54,025 nt of DNA from NCBI GenBank assembly GCA_016935735.1, contig JAFGQK010000384.1:1-54025 (forward strand), read 5' to 3'. Of this stretch, positions 35,843 through 44,634 are shown one piece after another. The translations under genes and the position numbers were made by a program. Source of the stretch: Spirochaetales bacterium. GTDB lineage: Bacteria > Spirochaetota > Spirochaetia > SZUA-6 > JAFGRV01. Every line of letters starts with the position of its first letter. Positions within the stretch are counted from its first letter, which is position 1. The notes below the pieces were generated by a model. That model saw nothing but the letters and a program-made list of their open reading frames with translations. It ran no database searches and had not been told where the DNA came from.

Positions 35843-36392
35843 AATATTTTAACTCCAGTTCCTTTGTGGTATTTAACTGCTGCGGCTTTATTGTTCCATT
35901 TACCGAACCCTGATAGTTTGCATCAGTAGCAGTTTGCTTGGTCATTACAGAATCATGTCTTTCCTGGGTTATTCCCACAACAGGCTCATGCTCAACAAAC
36001 TCCAGGGTTATTGTAATCCGGTTATATTCTTCTGTAGTTTGTAAAGATGAGAATAAAAGTTGTTTTATATTCCATGCCTTAGCCATTGGATGCTGCAGGT
36101 TGTACACAACAGGCATACCGTCTTTGATTTTCTTAAAATGCCCTACAATATCGGCCAGGTAATTAAACCGTGTTTTCTTTGCTTTTTCATTATCAATTAA
36201 GAGTAAGGATATATTAAGAGTTGCATCATTCCAGCCATGTACTTGTTTTGAAGATCCCGACTTGCCCTCGACAGAAACATTATCGATTAATAATTCACCA
36301 TTAATTGAAATACTTGAAAGAATTCCCGGCAGTACTATAGGTGGATTTCCTATTTTCACCTGTCCGGCTGCAGAGTCAATACGTAATATCAT
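35832..36392 (-). CDS. Phage tail/baseplate protein (gp43 position)
   Basis: A 186-residue protein directly after the tape measure gene, in the place of the DNA-circularisation/tail protein N (gp43) of Mu, but much shorter. LPGILSSISINGELLIDNVS followed by the aromatic GW.DATLNISLLL pattern resembles DUF6046-type tail proteins. It may join the hub to the tail tube. TAATG overlap with the tape measure gene; GGAGG ribosome site in the latter's last codons. Confidence 0.6.
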   Translation of the reverse strand: MILRIDSAAGQVKIGNPPIVLPGILSSISINGELLIDNVSVEGKSGSSKQVHGWNDATLNISLLLIDNEKAKKTRFNYLADIVGHFKKIKDGMPVVYNLQHPMAKAWNIKQLLFSSLQTTEEYNRITITLEFVEHEPVVGITQERHDSVMTKQTATDANYQGSVNGTIKPQQLNTTKELELKYCEF

Positions 36393-38818
36393 TAAAAACC
36401 TCCATCATTTTCCGGCCGTTTGGCCGCATCCATGAGTACTTTAATGAAATCCATTACAGATTGTATGTCATCCGCCTGTACATATAATTTTTCTATATGT
36501 ATTACATGGGTATTATTTTTTTCTCCGGCTGGGATATTTACTCCCTGCAATACAAGCCCATGTTCTTTATTGTCCGGGAATAAATGAGAAAACATCCGTT
36601 TAATGGTTTCTTTTAATGAATCTATATCCATACCGCCGGTAAATGTATCAAGAAAAGCTTTTCCGCTTTCTGTAAGCCTGGAAAGAGGTCCTTCTTTTGC
36701 ATCTGAATGCGGAAGCTGGGAATCAATTGCCTGTAGTGATTTCCCGAATGTCTGACCGGGGACGGATGTATTTTGTTTTATTCCATTGGCAAATGCGTCA
36801 TTTAAACCTGACCCGGAATCTTTTGCTTTACCGAAAATACCACCGAAGAAATCACCTATTCCTCCGATGATATCACCGATAGCATCTATGGGACCTTTAA
36901 GCCAGTCAATAAAACCGGTAAAAATTGATTTTATTCCTTCCCACAGATTTGTAAAGAAATTCGTTATACCATTCCACGCACTGGTAAAACCGCTGACAAT
37001 TCCTTTCCAGAGGTTGCCGAAAAAAGAGGAAATACTATTCCAGTTTTTTATTATTAATAAGGGAAATCCAATAAAAGGGAAAATGACTGTAAGGATACCT
37101 TCTTTAGCTTTATTGAATATACCGACAATACCATTCCAGAGATTTGAAAAAAACTTTTTTATACCATTCCATGCACTGGTAAAAATCCTGGTAACACCAT
37201 TCCAGAGGTTACCGAAAAAAGAGGAAACACTTTTCCAATTCTTGATTAATAAATATACACCACCTGCAATTAATGCAATTGCTCCAACAACTGCAAGTAT
37301 AGGCCAGAGGGTAGCCCAAAGACTTGCTCCGAATGCGGTAGTTGCACCGGTTGCCACGCCGATCCCGCCGGCAGAAGCGGCTGATGCAGTTCCCATTGCA
37401 CCGGTTCCTGCTGCGGCCGTGGCAGATGCCCCTCCGATTCCAAGGAGACGGAATACAAATGTTTTACAGAGTCCGGCAAGACCTTTGAACGGGGCACTTA
37501 GAAGACCAAGGGTACTTTTAAATAGCTTAACAATACCGCCTGCATTGGAAATATTTGCAGTAAGAACAGATAATTGTGCTGCGGTATTTAAAACTGATCC
37601 GCCCATGTCCAGTATCGCTTTTGCACCCATCCCGGCAAATGCAGCAATTTTTGAAAATACCGGACCCACATCGCTGTTCATTATGGGTGCGACAACATTA
37701 TTCAGGAATCCGGTTTTCATATCAATAAAAAAGCCCCTTATCTGGTTGATGTCATTCCCGATCTGTGCTTTCAAGGCAGTGCTCGCTGCATCAAGTCTGG
37801 CCATTTTTGCTTCAATCGATTCAAGTTGTACAGCCCTGGCTCTTTCGGTGACACCTTCCATATTATCAGCAAAATCCGCTGCAAAGCTTTTAAAACCTTC
37901 CTGGGTAAGTGCAATGGCTGCCTGGAGGGATTCCTGGGACCCAAGCACCTGTGCCATCGCATCCTGTGATCCGCCCAGGGCATCTTTAATCATGGAAAGG
38001 GATCCGGCAAGGCCGTATTGCTTCATCATCATTGAGCCGCTTTCCATGCCCATACTCTGCAGGAGTTTTATCATTTGAGAATTGGGGTTTAGCAGTGAAG
38101 TGATAGCAGCTTTCAATTGAGTGGAAGCGGCAGAAGCAGTCTGGCCTTTCGACGTGATGAAAGCCATCATTTGACCGACCTTGTCGAATTGAATGCCGAC
38201 ACTGGCAGTAAGACCGGCAATAGGTGACATAGCGGATACAAACTCGTCCATGGAACCGACACCTTTTCCGACAGTACGGGTAAAAACATCTGCTGCAAAA
38301 CCTGCCTGTTCTGCGGAATAATTATAAGCATTCATTACCTTAATCATGCCGCCTGTAGCAACCGCAAGACCGGCCTGGCCTGCTTCGGCCATGGCAACGG
38401 ATTTCTTCAAAGTAGCCATTCTTGATGATACATTCGATACACCGGATGCAATATCAAAAAAAACCGCAGCAACCTGTTGGGGGCCGCCGACAGCATCACC
38501 ACCTACTGCAAGCAGTTCACGCCGGATCCCGGCCATTTCTTTTGCCGTGTTTCCCGTGACTGCCTGGATATTTTTCAAGGATGAGTCGAGATTTCCTGCA
38601 ATTCTTGAAGGTTCATCCAGGGCAGTGGAAAGGGCCTGTCTCATCGGTTCTGTTGCCGATGTCATCATGGAGAGATCGGAGGCAAGACGGTTCATTTCCT
38701 GGTTCCGGTTTATTTCACCCAGGGCACTTTTCATCCCGGCAAGGCTGTTCCGTGCCTGGCTAAATCCGGTAGAAAAAGCGTCTTTAAACATTAAGGTAAT
38801 TGAACTGGTAAAGTTCAC
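36392..38818 (-). CDS. Tail tape measure protein (TP901-type)
   Basis: An 808-residue protein that sets tail length. Residues about 60-330 are the TP901/PhageMin_Tail core (LKNIQAVTGNTAKEMAGIRR, VMNAYNYSAEQAGFAADVFT, GMESGSMMMKQYGLAG). A membrane-like segment follows (LWPILAVVGAIALIAGGVYL). Next come two copies of a Trp-rich repeat, SSFFGNLWxG then FTSAWNGI..FF.NLW.GI, visible at DNA level too. The gene begins with GTG that overlaps the TGA of the frameshifted chaperone. A long frame on the opposite strand is a shadow. Length implies a tail near 120 nm by the usual 1.5 angstrom-per-residue rule. Confidence 0.9.
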   Translation of the reverse strand: MNFTSSITLMFKDAFSTGFSQARNSLAGMKSALGEINRNQEMNRLASDLSMMTSATEPMRQALSTALDEPSRIAGNLDSSLKNIQAVTGNTAKEMAGIRRELLAVGGDAVGGPQQVAAVFFDIASGVSNVSSRMATLKKSVAMAEAGQAGLAVATGGMIKVMNAYNYSAEQAGFAADVFTRTVGKGVGSMDEFVSAMSPIAGLTASVGIQFDKVGQMMAFITSKGQTASAASTQLKAAITSLLNPNSQMIKLLQSMGMESGSMMMKQYGLAGSLSMIKDALGGSQDAMAQVLGSQESLQAAIALTQEGFKSFAADFADNMEGVTERARAVQLESIEAKMARLDAASTALKAQIGNDINQIRGFFIDMKTGFLNNVVAPIMNSDVGPVFSKIAAFAGMGAKAILDMGGSVLNTAAQLSVLTANISNAGGIVKLFKSTLGLLSAPFKGLAGLCKTFVFRLLGIGGASATAAAGTGAMGTASAASAGGIGVATGATTAFGASLWATLWPILAVVGAIALIAGGVYLLIKNWKSVSSFFGNLWNGVTRIFTSAWNGIKKFFSNLWNGIVGIFNKAKEGILTVIFPFIGFPLLIIKNWNSISSFFGNLWKGIVSGFTSAWNGITNFFTNLWEGIKSIFTGFIDWLKGPIDAIGDIIGGIGDFFGGIFGKAKDSGSGLNDAFANGIKQNTSVPGQTFGKSLQAIDSQLPHSDAKEGPLSRLTESGKAFLDTFTGGMDIDSLKETIKRMFSHLFPDNKEHGLVLQGVNIPAGEKNNTHVIHIEKLYVQADDIQSVMDFIKVLMDAAKRPENDGGF

Positions 38819-39326
38819 CGTTTGCCTCCAAATACTCTTGCAATTGCTTCGGCCGTTACATCAACCTGAAAGTCCCTTACAATCCTGGCTTCTTCATACT
38901 TTCTTAAAAGCTCATCTGCCAAAAGATTTGAAACATCTTCTTTAAGAAAGTGTTTAATAAAAAGCCTTATCCGGGTAAGACTCCCTACAAGTTCCTCTTC
39001 TTCACCCTGGTTTCGGCCCCGAAGAAAGGGGCAATCACCTCATCAATAAATTTACCGTAAGCTGCAGGATATTCTCTGATCTCATCGATGATGGGTCCGG
39101 GTTCCGGGTAGATGATAAGGGATTGCAGCATATTAAGATTTGCTACAATCGGGTTACGCTGCGCCGTTTTTTGATGTACCTCGATATCCGCAGTGACCGG
39201 CTTTCTGAAAATGAACGTCACTGTATGCTGCTTTTCTTTTTCATCAATAAAACTGATTTCCCCTTCAAAAATTCCCTCGGGGTTTTGTTCTTTTATTTTG
39301 TCCAGGATTTCTTTTTCTGGTATCAT
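38815..39326 (-). CDS. Tail assembly chaperone, long form by -1 frameshift (Mu gp41-like, G-GT type)
   Basis: The zero frame from ATG 39326 stops at 38985 (113 residues, ending in AETRVKKRNL). A slippery heptamer C CCT TTC lies in that frame at 39024-39030, 13 codons before the stop. After a -1 shift the reading continues with no stop to the TGA at 38815-38817, adding about 70 residues (GEEELVGSLTRIRLFIKHFL, KYEEARIVRDFQVDVTAEAI). The extension ends by overlapping the tape measure GTG, the exact position of lambda gpGT. Both forms are needed to chaperone the tape measure in tailed phages. Confidence 0.8.
38985..39326 (-). CDS. Tail assembly chaperone, short form (gpG-like)
   Basis: A 113-residue protein made without frameshifting. 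The first part (IFEGEISFIDEKEKQHTVTF, IFRKPVTADIEVHQKTAQRN) is beta-rich, the end helical, as in gpG-type chaperones. It lies between the tail tube and tape measure genes. The short form usually greatly outnumbers the long form in the infected cell. Confidence 0.75.
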   Translation of the reverse strand: MIPEKEILDKIKEQNPEGIFEGEISFIDEKEKQHTVTFIFRKPVTADIEVHQKTAQRNPIVANLNMLQSLIIYPEPGPIIDEIREYPAAYGKFIDEVIAPFFGAETRVKKRNL

Positions 39327-39339
39327 AATATATCCTTCC

Positions 39340-39774
39340 TTAATCTGGTGTATATGCCGGTCTGCCGCCGGATTTTATTGGTGCCGTTAACTTTCCCTTA
39401 ATCGGGATGTTAAGATTTTTATCTCCTTTGGATGCAGAGAAATCACGTTCGGTAAATTTCACTTCAAGATTATCAGTAACCGGTGCCTGGCCAAAATGAC
39501 CGTAGGATACGATAACGGGAATAGGCGGCAGATTGTAAAATCCGCCAAAACTTGCAGCATAGATATCGATTTTTTCGTATTCATATCTGCTGAATTCAAG
39601 CTCACATTCCCCGGAATACTCACCCCGGCCGATACCGACTGGCAGGTTATTTATTCCTGTGATGACTTCATCATCCTTTTTATCCTTGTATGATATGCTT
39701 TCAAGCATTATTATAGGACCGGTCGGAAGCATTACTTTGATTGATTCAAAATCGTAGACATTACCATTTATCAT
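39340..39774 (-). CDS. Tail tube protein (Mu gpM/gp40)
   Basis: A 144-residue protein after the sheath gene, as in Mu gpM. It begins MINGNVYDFESIKVMLPTG and continues LPVGIGRGEYSGECELEFSR and VKFTERDFSASKGDKNLNIP, the beta-rich pattern of contractile tail tubes. The longer reading frame has 25 extra residues that overlap the sheath gene; I start at ATG 39774, preceded by GGAGGTGA. Confidence 0.82.
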   Translation of the reverse strand: MINGNVYDFESIKVMLPTGPIIMLESISYKDKKDDEVITGINNLPVGIGRGEYSGECELEFSRYEYEKIDIYAASFGGFYNLPPIPVIVSYGHFGQAPVTDNLEVKFTERDFSASKGDKNLNIPIKGKLTAPIKSGGRPAYTPD

Positions 39775-39775
39775 C

Positions 39776-41179
39776 TTATTCACCTCCAATTGCAGGATTT
39801 GAGAATGCAATCTCATTCTCGATGTAAGAAAGCTTTCCCAGCGGAACAATCCTTATTTTCAGTTTGATTTCTTTAGTTGCAAGGATATTCTGTCCTTCAG
39901 GGATGACTATTTCCCCGGAGGAGATTTCACGGTTGTTCACCATTATTTTCAAAGGGACCTCACTTTGTGCCACAAGCATTGCCGTGCCTTCCGGTGAACC
40001 GTCAGAACCGACAGAGACCACGTCATTCAACCATACAAGTTGTGCCTGGCGGATCTGCCGGCATGCTTTATCCATTACCCTCCTGCGTTCCACCAGGTCA
40101 AAATCGCTGCCTTCGCCACTCATCATCTGCCCGGATGTAATGTATATTCCGTTCATATCCATAATTGTCCTGGCAGTGACATACCCTGCGTTTTTAAGGT
40201 TTTCAATATGACCATCATGAATTCCTGAAGGCATGAGTGAAATTGCACCGGGAATTGCGCCATAACGTACGGCATCCGGTCCTTCATGGACATTCCTTCG
40301 TGCAAGCATTCCGCAGTAAAGCCTGATAAGCCCCCGTGTATCGATCTGTCCTTCTGAATCCGCTTCCTCAATCCAGCCGGCACATACCTGCAGCCTGGTT
40401 GACTCAACGGACCCTCGTTCGCTTCCGGTTAAAAGCCCTGCCCATGTGTCGATAGATTCAGTATCAGCAAGATACCTCGCCTGTGCAACAAAAAAGAGAT
40501 ACTGAAAAACACTGGCTGCACTTTCTGCCTTAGCGGCCAGTGCTGCCCACAATGCGGCGTTTGATATACCGGCAATGGCACAGAACTCAATGGAAAGTTT
40601 GGCAGCTATAACCGTATCCACTGCCTCAAGAATTTCCGCATTTGTTGCGGTTGGTGCGGTAGAAGAAAAGCTGTGTGTATCCCCTTCGATAAATGTACCT
40701 GTTTCGGAAAAGGTAATGGTCAACCCGGTACCGGGGATTTCATATACACCATCTACGGGGATAGTCAGTCTTTTTCCTTCCCGGCCATCCACGGTAACAC
40801 GGAATGTCCCGGTATTCCGGCCGCCGTCGGATATAATGGTGACTGTCACATCATACTCGTTTCGCGGGGATCCGGTAACAGTTAAAGTTCCCGTGCCTGA
40901 ATTACCGGTTCCCGGTGTCACCGTCGACACATTTCCGGCAATTGTACCTTCCATGGCCAGGGCATATACTTTGGTTTTCGCTATTGAGAGAGCACTTACC
41001 AGCAGGTCACGGAGGGGACCATCACCGAGAATATCAGTCACCTGGTCAGGCGATGTAAAGGTGAGGATTCCCTGCCCATAATTGGCAGCCACACCAATGG
41101 CAGCGAAATTCCCTGTTGCATCAGCGCCAAGGACTCCCATGGCACCGTCTTTAATTACATATCTTACATTCGGAAGCAT
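39776..41179 (-). CDS. Contractile tail sheath protein (Mu gpL/gp39)
   Basis: A 467-residue protein of the Mu-type sheath family (DUF2586). MGVLGADATGNFAAIGVAAN, GILTFTSPDQVTDILGDGPL and YLADTESIDTWAGLLTG are typical. An inserted beta domain of about 60 residues (GTLTVTGSPRNEYDVTVTII) may decorate the outside. The C-terminal half (QSEVPLKIMVNNREISSGEI) is the conserved sheath core. Its presence makes this a myovirus-like tail. Directly coupled to the small upstream gene (ATG at its stop). Confidence 0.88.
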   Translation of the reverse strand: MLPNVRYVIKDGAMGVLGADATGNFAAIGVAANYGQGILTFTSPDQVTDILGDGPLRDLLVSALSIAKTKVYALAMEGTIAGNVSTVTPGTGNSGTGTLTVTGSPRNEYDVTVTIISDGGRNTGTFRVTVDGREGKRLTIPVDGVYEIPGTGLTITFSETGTFIEGDTHSFSSTAPTATNAEILEAVDTVIAAKLSIEFCAIAGISNAALWAALAAKAESAASVFQYLFFVAQARYLADTESIDTWAGLLTGSERGSVESTRLQVCAGWIEEADSEGQIDTRGLIRLYCGMLARRNVHEGPDAVRYGAIPGAISLMPSGIHDGHIENLKNAGYVTARTIMDMNGIYITSGQMMSGEGSDFDLVERRRVMDKACRQIRQAQLVWLNDVVSVGSDGSPEGTAMLVAQSEVPLKIMVNNREISSGEIVIPEGQNILATKEIKLKIRIVPLGKLSYIENEIAFSNPAIGGE

Positions 41180-41397
41180 TATTTATTCCCTCCCTGTGGA
41201 GCATTTAAAAAGGCTTCAACAGCCTTTTTAAACTCTGTTTCTGTTATCCTTTTACCGGCAAACCACTTCGATTGTTCCATAACACCGGCAAAAACAGGTG
41301 CAGCAAGGTTAAACTGTTTTGCATGTTCCTCGATGGTAAGCTGCACTTTTTTCTTATCTTCAGATGATTCCGCCATAACTGTGTCTTTATCTTTCAT
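41179..41397 (-). CDS. Small phage protein before the sheath gene
   Basis: A 72-residue acidic-basic helical protein (KKKVQLTIEEHAKQFNLAAP, KRITETEFKKAVEAFLNAPQ). In Mu the corresponding place has gp38. Start ATG 41397 is chosen because AAGGAGG lies seven bases before; the frame upstream overlaps the preceding gene. Role unknown. Confidence 0.65.
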   Translation of the reverse strand: MKDKDTVMAESSEDKKKVQLTIEEHAKQFNLAAPVFAGVMEQSKWFAGKRITETEFKKAVEAFLNAPQGGNK

Positions 41398-41407
41398 TCT
41401 TTCCTCC

Positions 41408-41911
41408 TTATTTATATTCAGATTCAAAAGTAATTGTATCGATTACCGGGACATCGACAGCATCCCGGGCCACCGGTACCGAAAACTCGATAACCGCAAT
41501 GGATACATAAAGTTTTGATGTGTTTCCCGCATGATCTGAATGTTCTTCCAGGACGATTGTTACCTCACCCTGGAAATTATCCAGTGACCAGCGGCTTGGA
41601 ATATAAGGAATAATGGAACTGAAAAGCGTATCTGCTGCTTCTTCACTCACAGCCCAGCATCGTATTAACACCGGGAGTATTCGCTTTCCCCGGATATACC
41701 GCTGTTTCCACATATTCACCTGTTCATCAAAATACCTTGCAATCTTTGCCTCGGAATCGTCAAACCTTCCGGGATTTGTAATGAAGGCGACAACAGGCCA
41801 TTTTTGTGCAAGATTTGCCTTTTTTTCTGCTAAAAACGAACGGGCAATAGTGGCTTCGGGCACCCTTTCAGAAACAATCTGTTCAAGAATATCCTTTATT
41901 TCCTTAATCAT
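41408..41911 (-). CDS. Putative tail terminator/completion protein (Mu gp37 position)
   Basis: A 167-residue protein between the virion morphogenesis gene and the sheath. Its helix-strand layout (EIKDILEQIVSERVPEATIA, WPVVAFITNPGRFDDSEAKI, IYIP-like IIPYIPSRWSLDNFQGEVTI) and position correspond to Mu gp37, a tail terminator candidate. I cannot confirm the family from sequence alone. Confidence 0.6.
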   Translation of the reverse strand: MIKEIKDILEQIVSERVPEATIARSFLAEKKANLAQKWPVVAFITNPGRFDDSEAKIARYFDEQVNMWKQRYIRGKRILPVLIRCWAVSEEAADTLFSSIIPYIPSRWSLDNFQGEVTIVLEEHSDHAGNTSKLYVSIAVIEFSVPVARDAVDVPVIDTITFESEYK

Positions 41912-41927
41912 CTGTTATTCCTTTTAT

Positions 41928-42398
41928 TTAAAGCCCCAGCAGTTTTAAGACTGCCGGATCATTCAATACTCTACGGTCAAAGTCCCCGGGCACTCCAAGG
42001 TATGGTCTTGCAGGGATCAATGATTTTTTCCCCTTGCCGGCAGCACCGCCTTTTTGATGAATATTGCCATAGATCATATTATTCCCGTAAATCACGGATC
42101 CGTCTCCAAATGCTTCCCATGTCTGTGCCCGTTTTAACTGGCTGCTGTCATCCAGGATAGGGTTTGTCGTTCCCGGATGTTTGCTTCCTTTCCCCCGTGG
42201 TTTTTTAAGCGGCTGCCATGGCTGCCCTTTTACCGGGTCTTTTTCCTTTTCAAAGGCTTCTTTTGTAATAAGGTCAAGTTCTCCACCGGCAAAATCGGCT
42301 ATGGCTTTCATATCGGGCATGGCTGCTTTGGAAAGGGCATTCAGTATTGCATCAAACTCTTTTTCATTCCATTTTACTTCAATTCCTGTGCCGGCCAT
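41928..42398 (-). CDS. Virion morphogenesis protein (Mu gpG/gp31-like)
   Basis: A 156-residue protein of the phage virion morphogenesis family: FEKEKDPVKGQPWQPLKKPR, LDDSSQLKRAQTWEAFGDGS and GNNMIYGNIHQKGGAAGKGK with GFY-like IPARPYLG near the end. Such proteins act in head-tail joining. In Mu this gene precedes the protease gene; here it follows gp36, a common variant. ATG 42398 overlaps the upstream TGA. Confidence 0.82.
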   Translation of the reverse strand: MAGTGIEVKWNEKEFDAILNALSKAAMPDMKAIADFAGGELDLITKEAFEKEKDPVKGQPWQPLKKPRGKGSKHPGTTNPILDDSSQLKRAQTWEAFGDGSVIYGNNMIYGNIHQKGGAAGKGKKSLIPARPYLGVPGDFDRRVLNDPAVLKLLGL

Positions 42399-42817
42399 CA
42401 ATAACCACTCCAGTCAAGTTTTGTATCCGTTCTTACCTGAACACTTCCCGCAGGCGGGGTTACAACCTCCCCATCCTTGCCGTATCCGGGAATACGGAAT
42501 TTACCTTCCGCCACTTTTCCGAGATACCGCCTTGCAACCCGTGCACGTTCAAGAATCGCTTCCTCGCCTGCATCGTCTTTGTTTACCCCTACACCGGTCA
42601 GCAGGTTTACTGCTGCCAGGTCAATGCAATATTTGGTAATATTATCCGGTACAGGATTCAGAGGGACTGCATAACCTCCTGAAAAAAGAAATCCGTCAAT
42701 CTCTGCCTGTGCGTCTTTAATCGCCCTGTCCACGGTGCCGGGAACAAGACGGCTCCAGCCCTGAATATTCTCAACGCCGAAAGCCGTCTCAAGATCTGTT
42801 TTCGTACAGTAAGCCAC
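42398..42817 (-). CDS. gp36-like head-tail connector (DUF1320)
   Basis: A 139-residue protein of the Mu gp36 type: YCTKTDLETAFGVENIQGW, VDRAIKDAQAEIDGFLFSGG and VNLLTGVGVNKDDAGEEAI. It probably forms the connector ring under the portal. I start at GTG 42817, which has GGAGGGG eight bases upstream; the extended frame would overlap the capsid gene with no ribosome site. Confidence 0.83.
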   Translation of the reverse strand: MAYCTKTDLETAFGVENIQGWSRLVPGTVDRAIKDAQAEIDGFLFSGGYAVPLNPVPDNITKYCIDLAAVNLLTGVGVNKDDAGEEAILERARVARRYLGKVAEGKFRIPGYGKDGEVVTPPAGSVQVRTDTKLDWSGY

Positions 42818-42831
42818 GAATAAATCCCCTC

Positions 42832-43800
42832 CTACAGAACATCCTTGATCGTATAGATCAATTCGGGACATACCACAAGTTCTGCCACATCATGGGCCAC
42901 CTGGACATATTCACCACCCAGGACTCCTCCGTCTTCAACTTCCCATGTACGTACCACATAACCTTTATTATCTGCCTGTAGATATTTAACTATCACGGTT
43001 TTTCCTGCACAGGGTGCATCCCATTCTTCTGATGTATATGCAAGGGTAACACTGTTTCCCCATATACTGGAAAGGGTGACGCTGTTATCACTCTTGCGTT
43101 TTGAGAAATCCGCTTTCCCTTTTGCAATCACGACCCTGTCGATCCGGAAGAGTTTGGCAAGATTTGCTTCATCCACCTTTTTTACCAGGTTTGCTTCACC
43201 CAGTTTATTGAGCAGCCGGGGGTGGTACTCGATAGCGTTATATACGGATTCCGGAATGACCATAAAATTTGGGCGGAAAAACAATTTTTCAATTGCATCG
43301 ATAATTGCTAAATGGGGATCCCCGCCTGTTGATTCACCCGGATTTGCCCATTTATTTGTTTTGGAGGTCCCGGTATCGGAAAGAGAGGTTGACCGGCCGG
43401 GTAATGCTGTAATTGTAGCGGCAACCCGCTTTTCCTGGGCAAGTTCCAATTTGCTTACGATAAGTTCGGTTTTACGCCGTTCCCAGAGTTTGAACGGACC
43501 ATCCATAAACTCAAGATCAGCAGCATCGATAAATGATTTTAAACCGTATGGTATTGTTGCAAACTGTCCTTCCTTTCCCCCTGTACTGAACTCATTTGCT
43601 TTTGCCCGTTCTCCTGACATTGTTACATCAGGAACTTTATATGCATCCTCGGCACTAAATATGGCATATTTACCTGATGGTTTTCCCACATCAATACGGG
43701 GAAAAAGCAATGGGGCAACAAGCCCTTCCCGTATTTTCCTTGAATAATCCACTGCAAGGTTGGTAAGCAATGGTCTCACATATCCTTTTTCTCTTGGCAT
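42832..43800 (-). CDS. Major capsid protein (Mu gpT/gp34 position)
   Basis: A 322-residue HK97-fold coat protein. It starts with LLTNLAVDYSRKIREGLVAP and shows FPRIDVGKPSGKYAIFSAED (N-arm), the spine helix region LIVSKLELAQEKRVAATITA, FRPNFMVIPESVYNAIEYHP and a final VAHDVAELVVCPELIYTIKD. This is the coat protein type often called 'major capsid protein E/DUF' in Mu-like spirochaetal and Bacteroidetes prophages. It lies after the decoration and scaffold genes, as expected. Confidence 0.85.
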   Translation of the reverse strand: MPREKGYVRPLLTNLAVDYSRKIREGLVAPLLFPRIDVGKPSGKYAIFSAEDAYKVPDVTMSGERAKANEFSTGGKEGQFATIPYGLKSFIDAADLEFMDGPFKLWERRKTELIVSKLELAQEKRVAATITALPGRSTSLSDTGTSKTNKWANPGESTGGDPHLAIIDAIEKLFFRPNFMVIPESVYNAIEYHPRLLNKLGEANLVKKVDEANLAKLFRIDRVVIAKGKADFSKRKSDNSVTLSSIWGNSVTLAYTSEEWDAPCAGKTVIVKYLQADNKGYVVRTWEVEDGGVLGGEYVQVAHDVAELVVCPELIYTIKDVL

Positions 43801-43813
43801 ATTTTATTCCTCC

Positions 43814-44203
43814 TTATGTTCCCGGTATAGTTATGCTTCCATGCATAACAAGCATATCCACATACTCACCGTCTACTCCTGATTGCAGGAATTTCCCGCA
43901 CAGTTCATATTGTCCTTCGGTTGTCGGGCAATTGACAAAGGAGCCGGTTGTATCACTCTTAAAGACTGCTTTTTTTCCGGCAGTCACTGTCCCCCCGGCC
44001 AGGACTTTACAGGGTCCGTAAATCACGATACCGACACGGTCACCGTCTTCTTTTGGGTTATTCGCTTCAAAAGCATAAACACCGATATAATCTCCTGACC
44101 CGCCGGATCCAGGGGCTTTTACCTGGGTCTCGGTTGCACCCTGGACAACACCGGTCCCCGAATTTATCGTCCCCTGGGCTATATATGGCCGCCGTTTACT
44201 CAT
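43814..44203 (-). CDS. Head decoration (DUF2190-like) protein
   Basis: A 129-residue beta-rich protein, Gly/Thr-rich (IAQGTINSGTGVVQGATETQ, CKVLAGGTVTAGKKAVFKSD) and ending GKFLQSGVDGEYVDMLVMHG. This is the pattern of DUF2190/capsid-cement proteins that stabilise the shell. It lies between the scaffold and coat genes. Start overlaps the protease stop by four bases (ATGA). Confidence 0.8.
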   Translation of the reverse strand: MSKRRPYIAQGTINSGTGVVQGATETQVKAPGSGGSGDYIGVYAFEANNPKEDGDRVGIVIYGPCKVLAGGTVTAGKKAVFKSDTTGSFVNCPTTEGQYELCGKFLQSGVDGEYVDMLVMHGSITIPGT

Positions 44204-44634
44204 TCTTTTCCTCCTTCTTTAAACAGCCCCGGTTTTTCTTGAAAAAGAATCTCCGCAGCTTTCAGAAATGATTCGATACCCCTTTCTGCCTGGAATGCCC
44301 GTATTTTTGCAGAAAGTTCCTCATCCGTTTCAGGTATGGAATCAGCCTTTTTTTTATCTGCATTATGGTCTTCATCCATATTCACTTTCTTTTCAAAAGC
44401 TGAAACCAGGTTCCGGTATTCCTTCCTCACATCATCAGAAAGCTTTTGATCCAGAGCAACAGCCCGGTCAAACAGGGCAGGAGGAAGGTTCCCATTATCA
44501 CGGAGTTTGGAAAAAAAGGTTTCCGCATCCTTCCTGCCGGCAGATGCTTTCAGGGTTTCATTTTCCTGTTTGTATGTGTCAAGCTCTGCCTTTGTTTTTT
44601 CAAGCTCCTGTGTAAGCTTTTCAGTTTCAGTCAT
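44200..44634 (-). CDS. Nested scaffold protein (Mu gpZ-like)
   Basis: An in-frame internal ATG at 44634 (residue 194 of the protease) is preceded by AAGGAG seven bases upstream. It would produce the 144-residue C-terminal scaffold alone. The product is a helical, acidic protein (EKLTQELEKTKAELDTYKQE) like Mu gpZ, which is made the same way. No separate promoter is visible; translation is from the shared mRNA. Confidence 0.7.
   Translation of the reverse strand: MTETEKLTQELEKTKAELDTYKQENETLKASAGRKDAETFFSKLRDNGNLPPALFDRAVALDQKLSDDVRKEYRNLVSAFEKKVNMDEDHNADKKKADSIPETDEELSAKIRAFQAERGIESFLKAAEILFQEKPGLFKEGGKE

Noticed and set aside
36786-38078. 430-codon open frame opposite the tape measure gene
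   Set aside because: It is rich in Ala/Pro/Ile with no ribosome site and mirrors the strong codon bias of the tape measure gene. It is a shadow frame.
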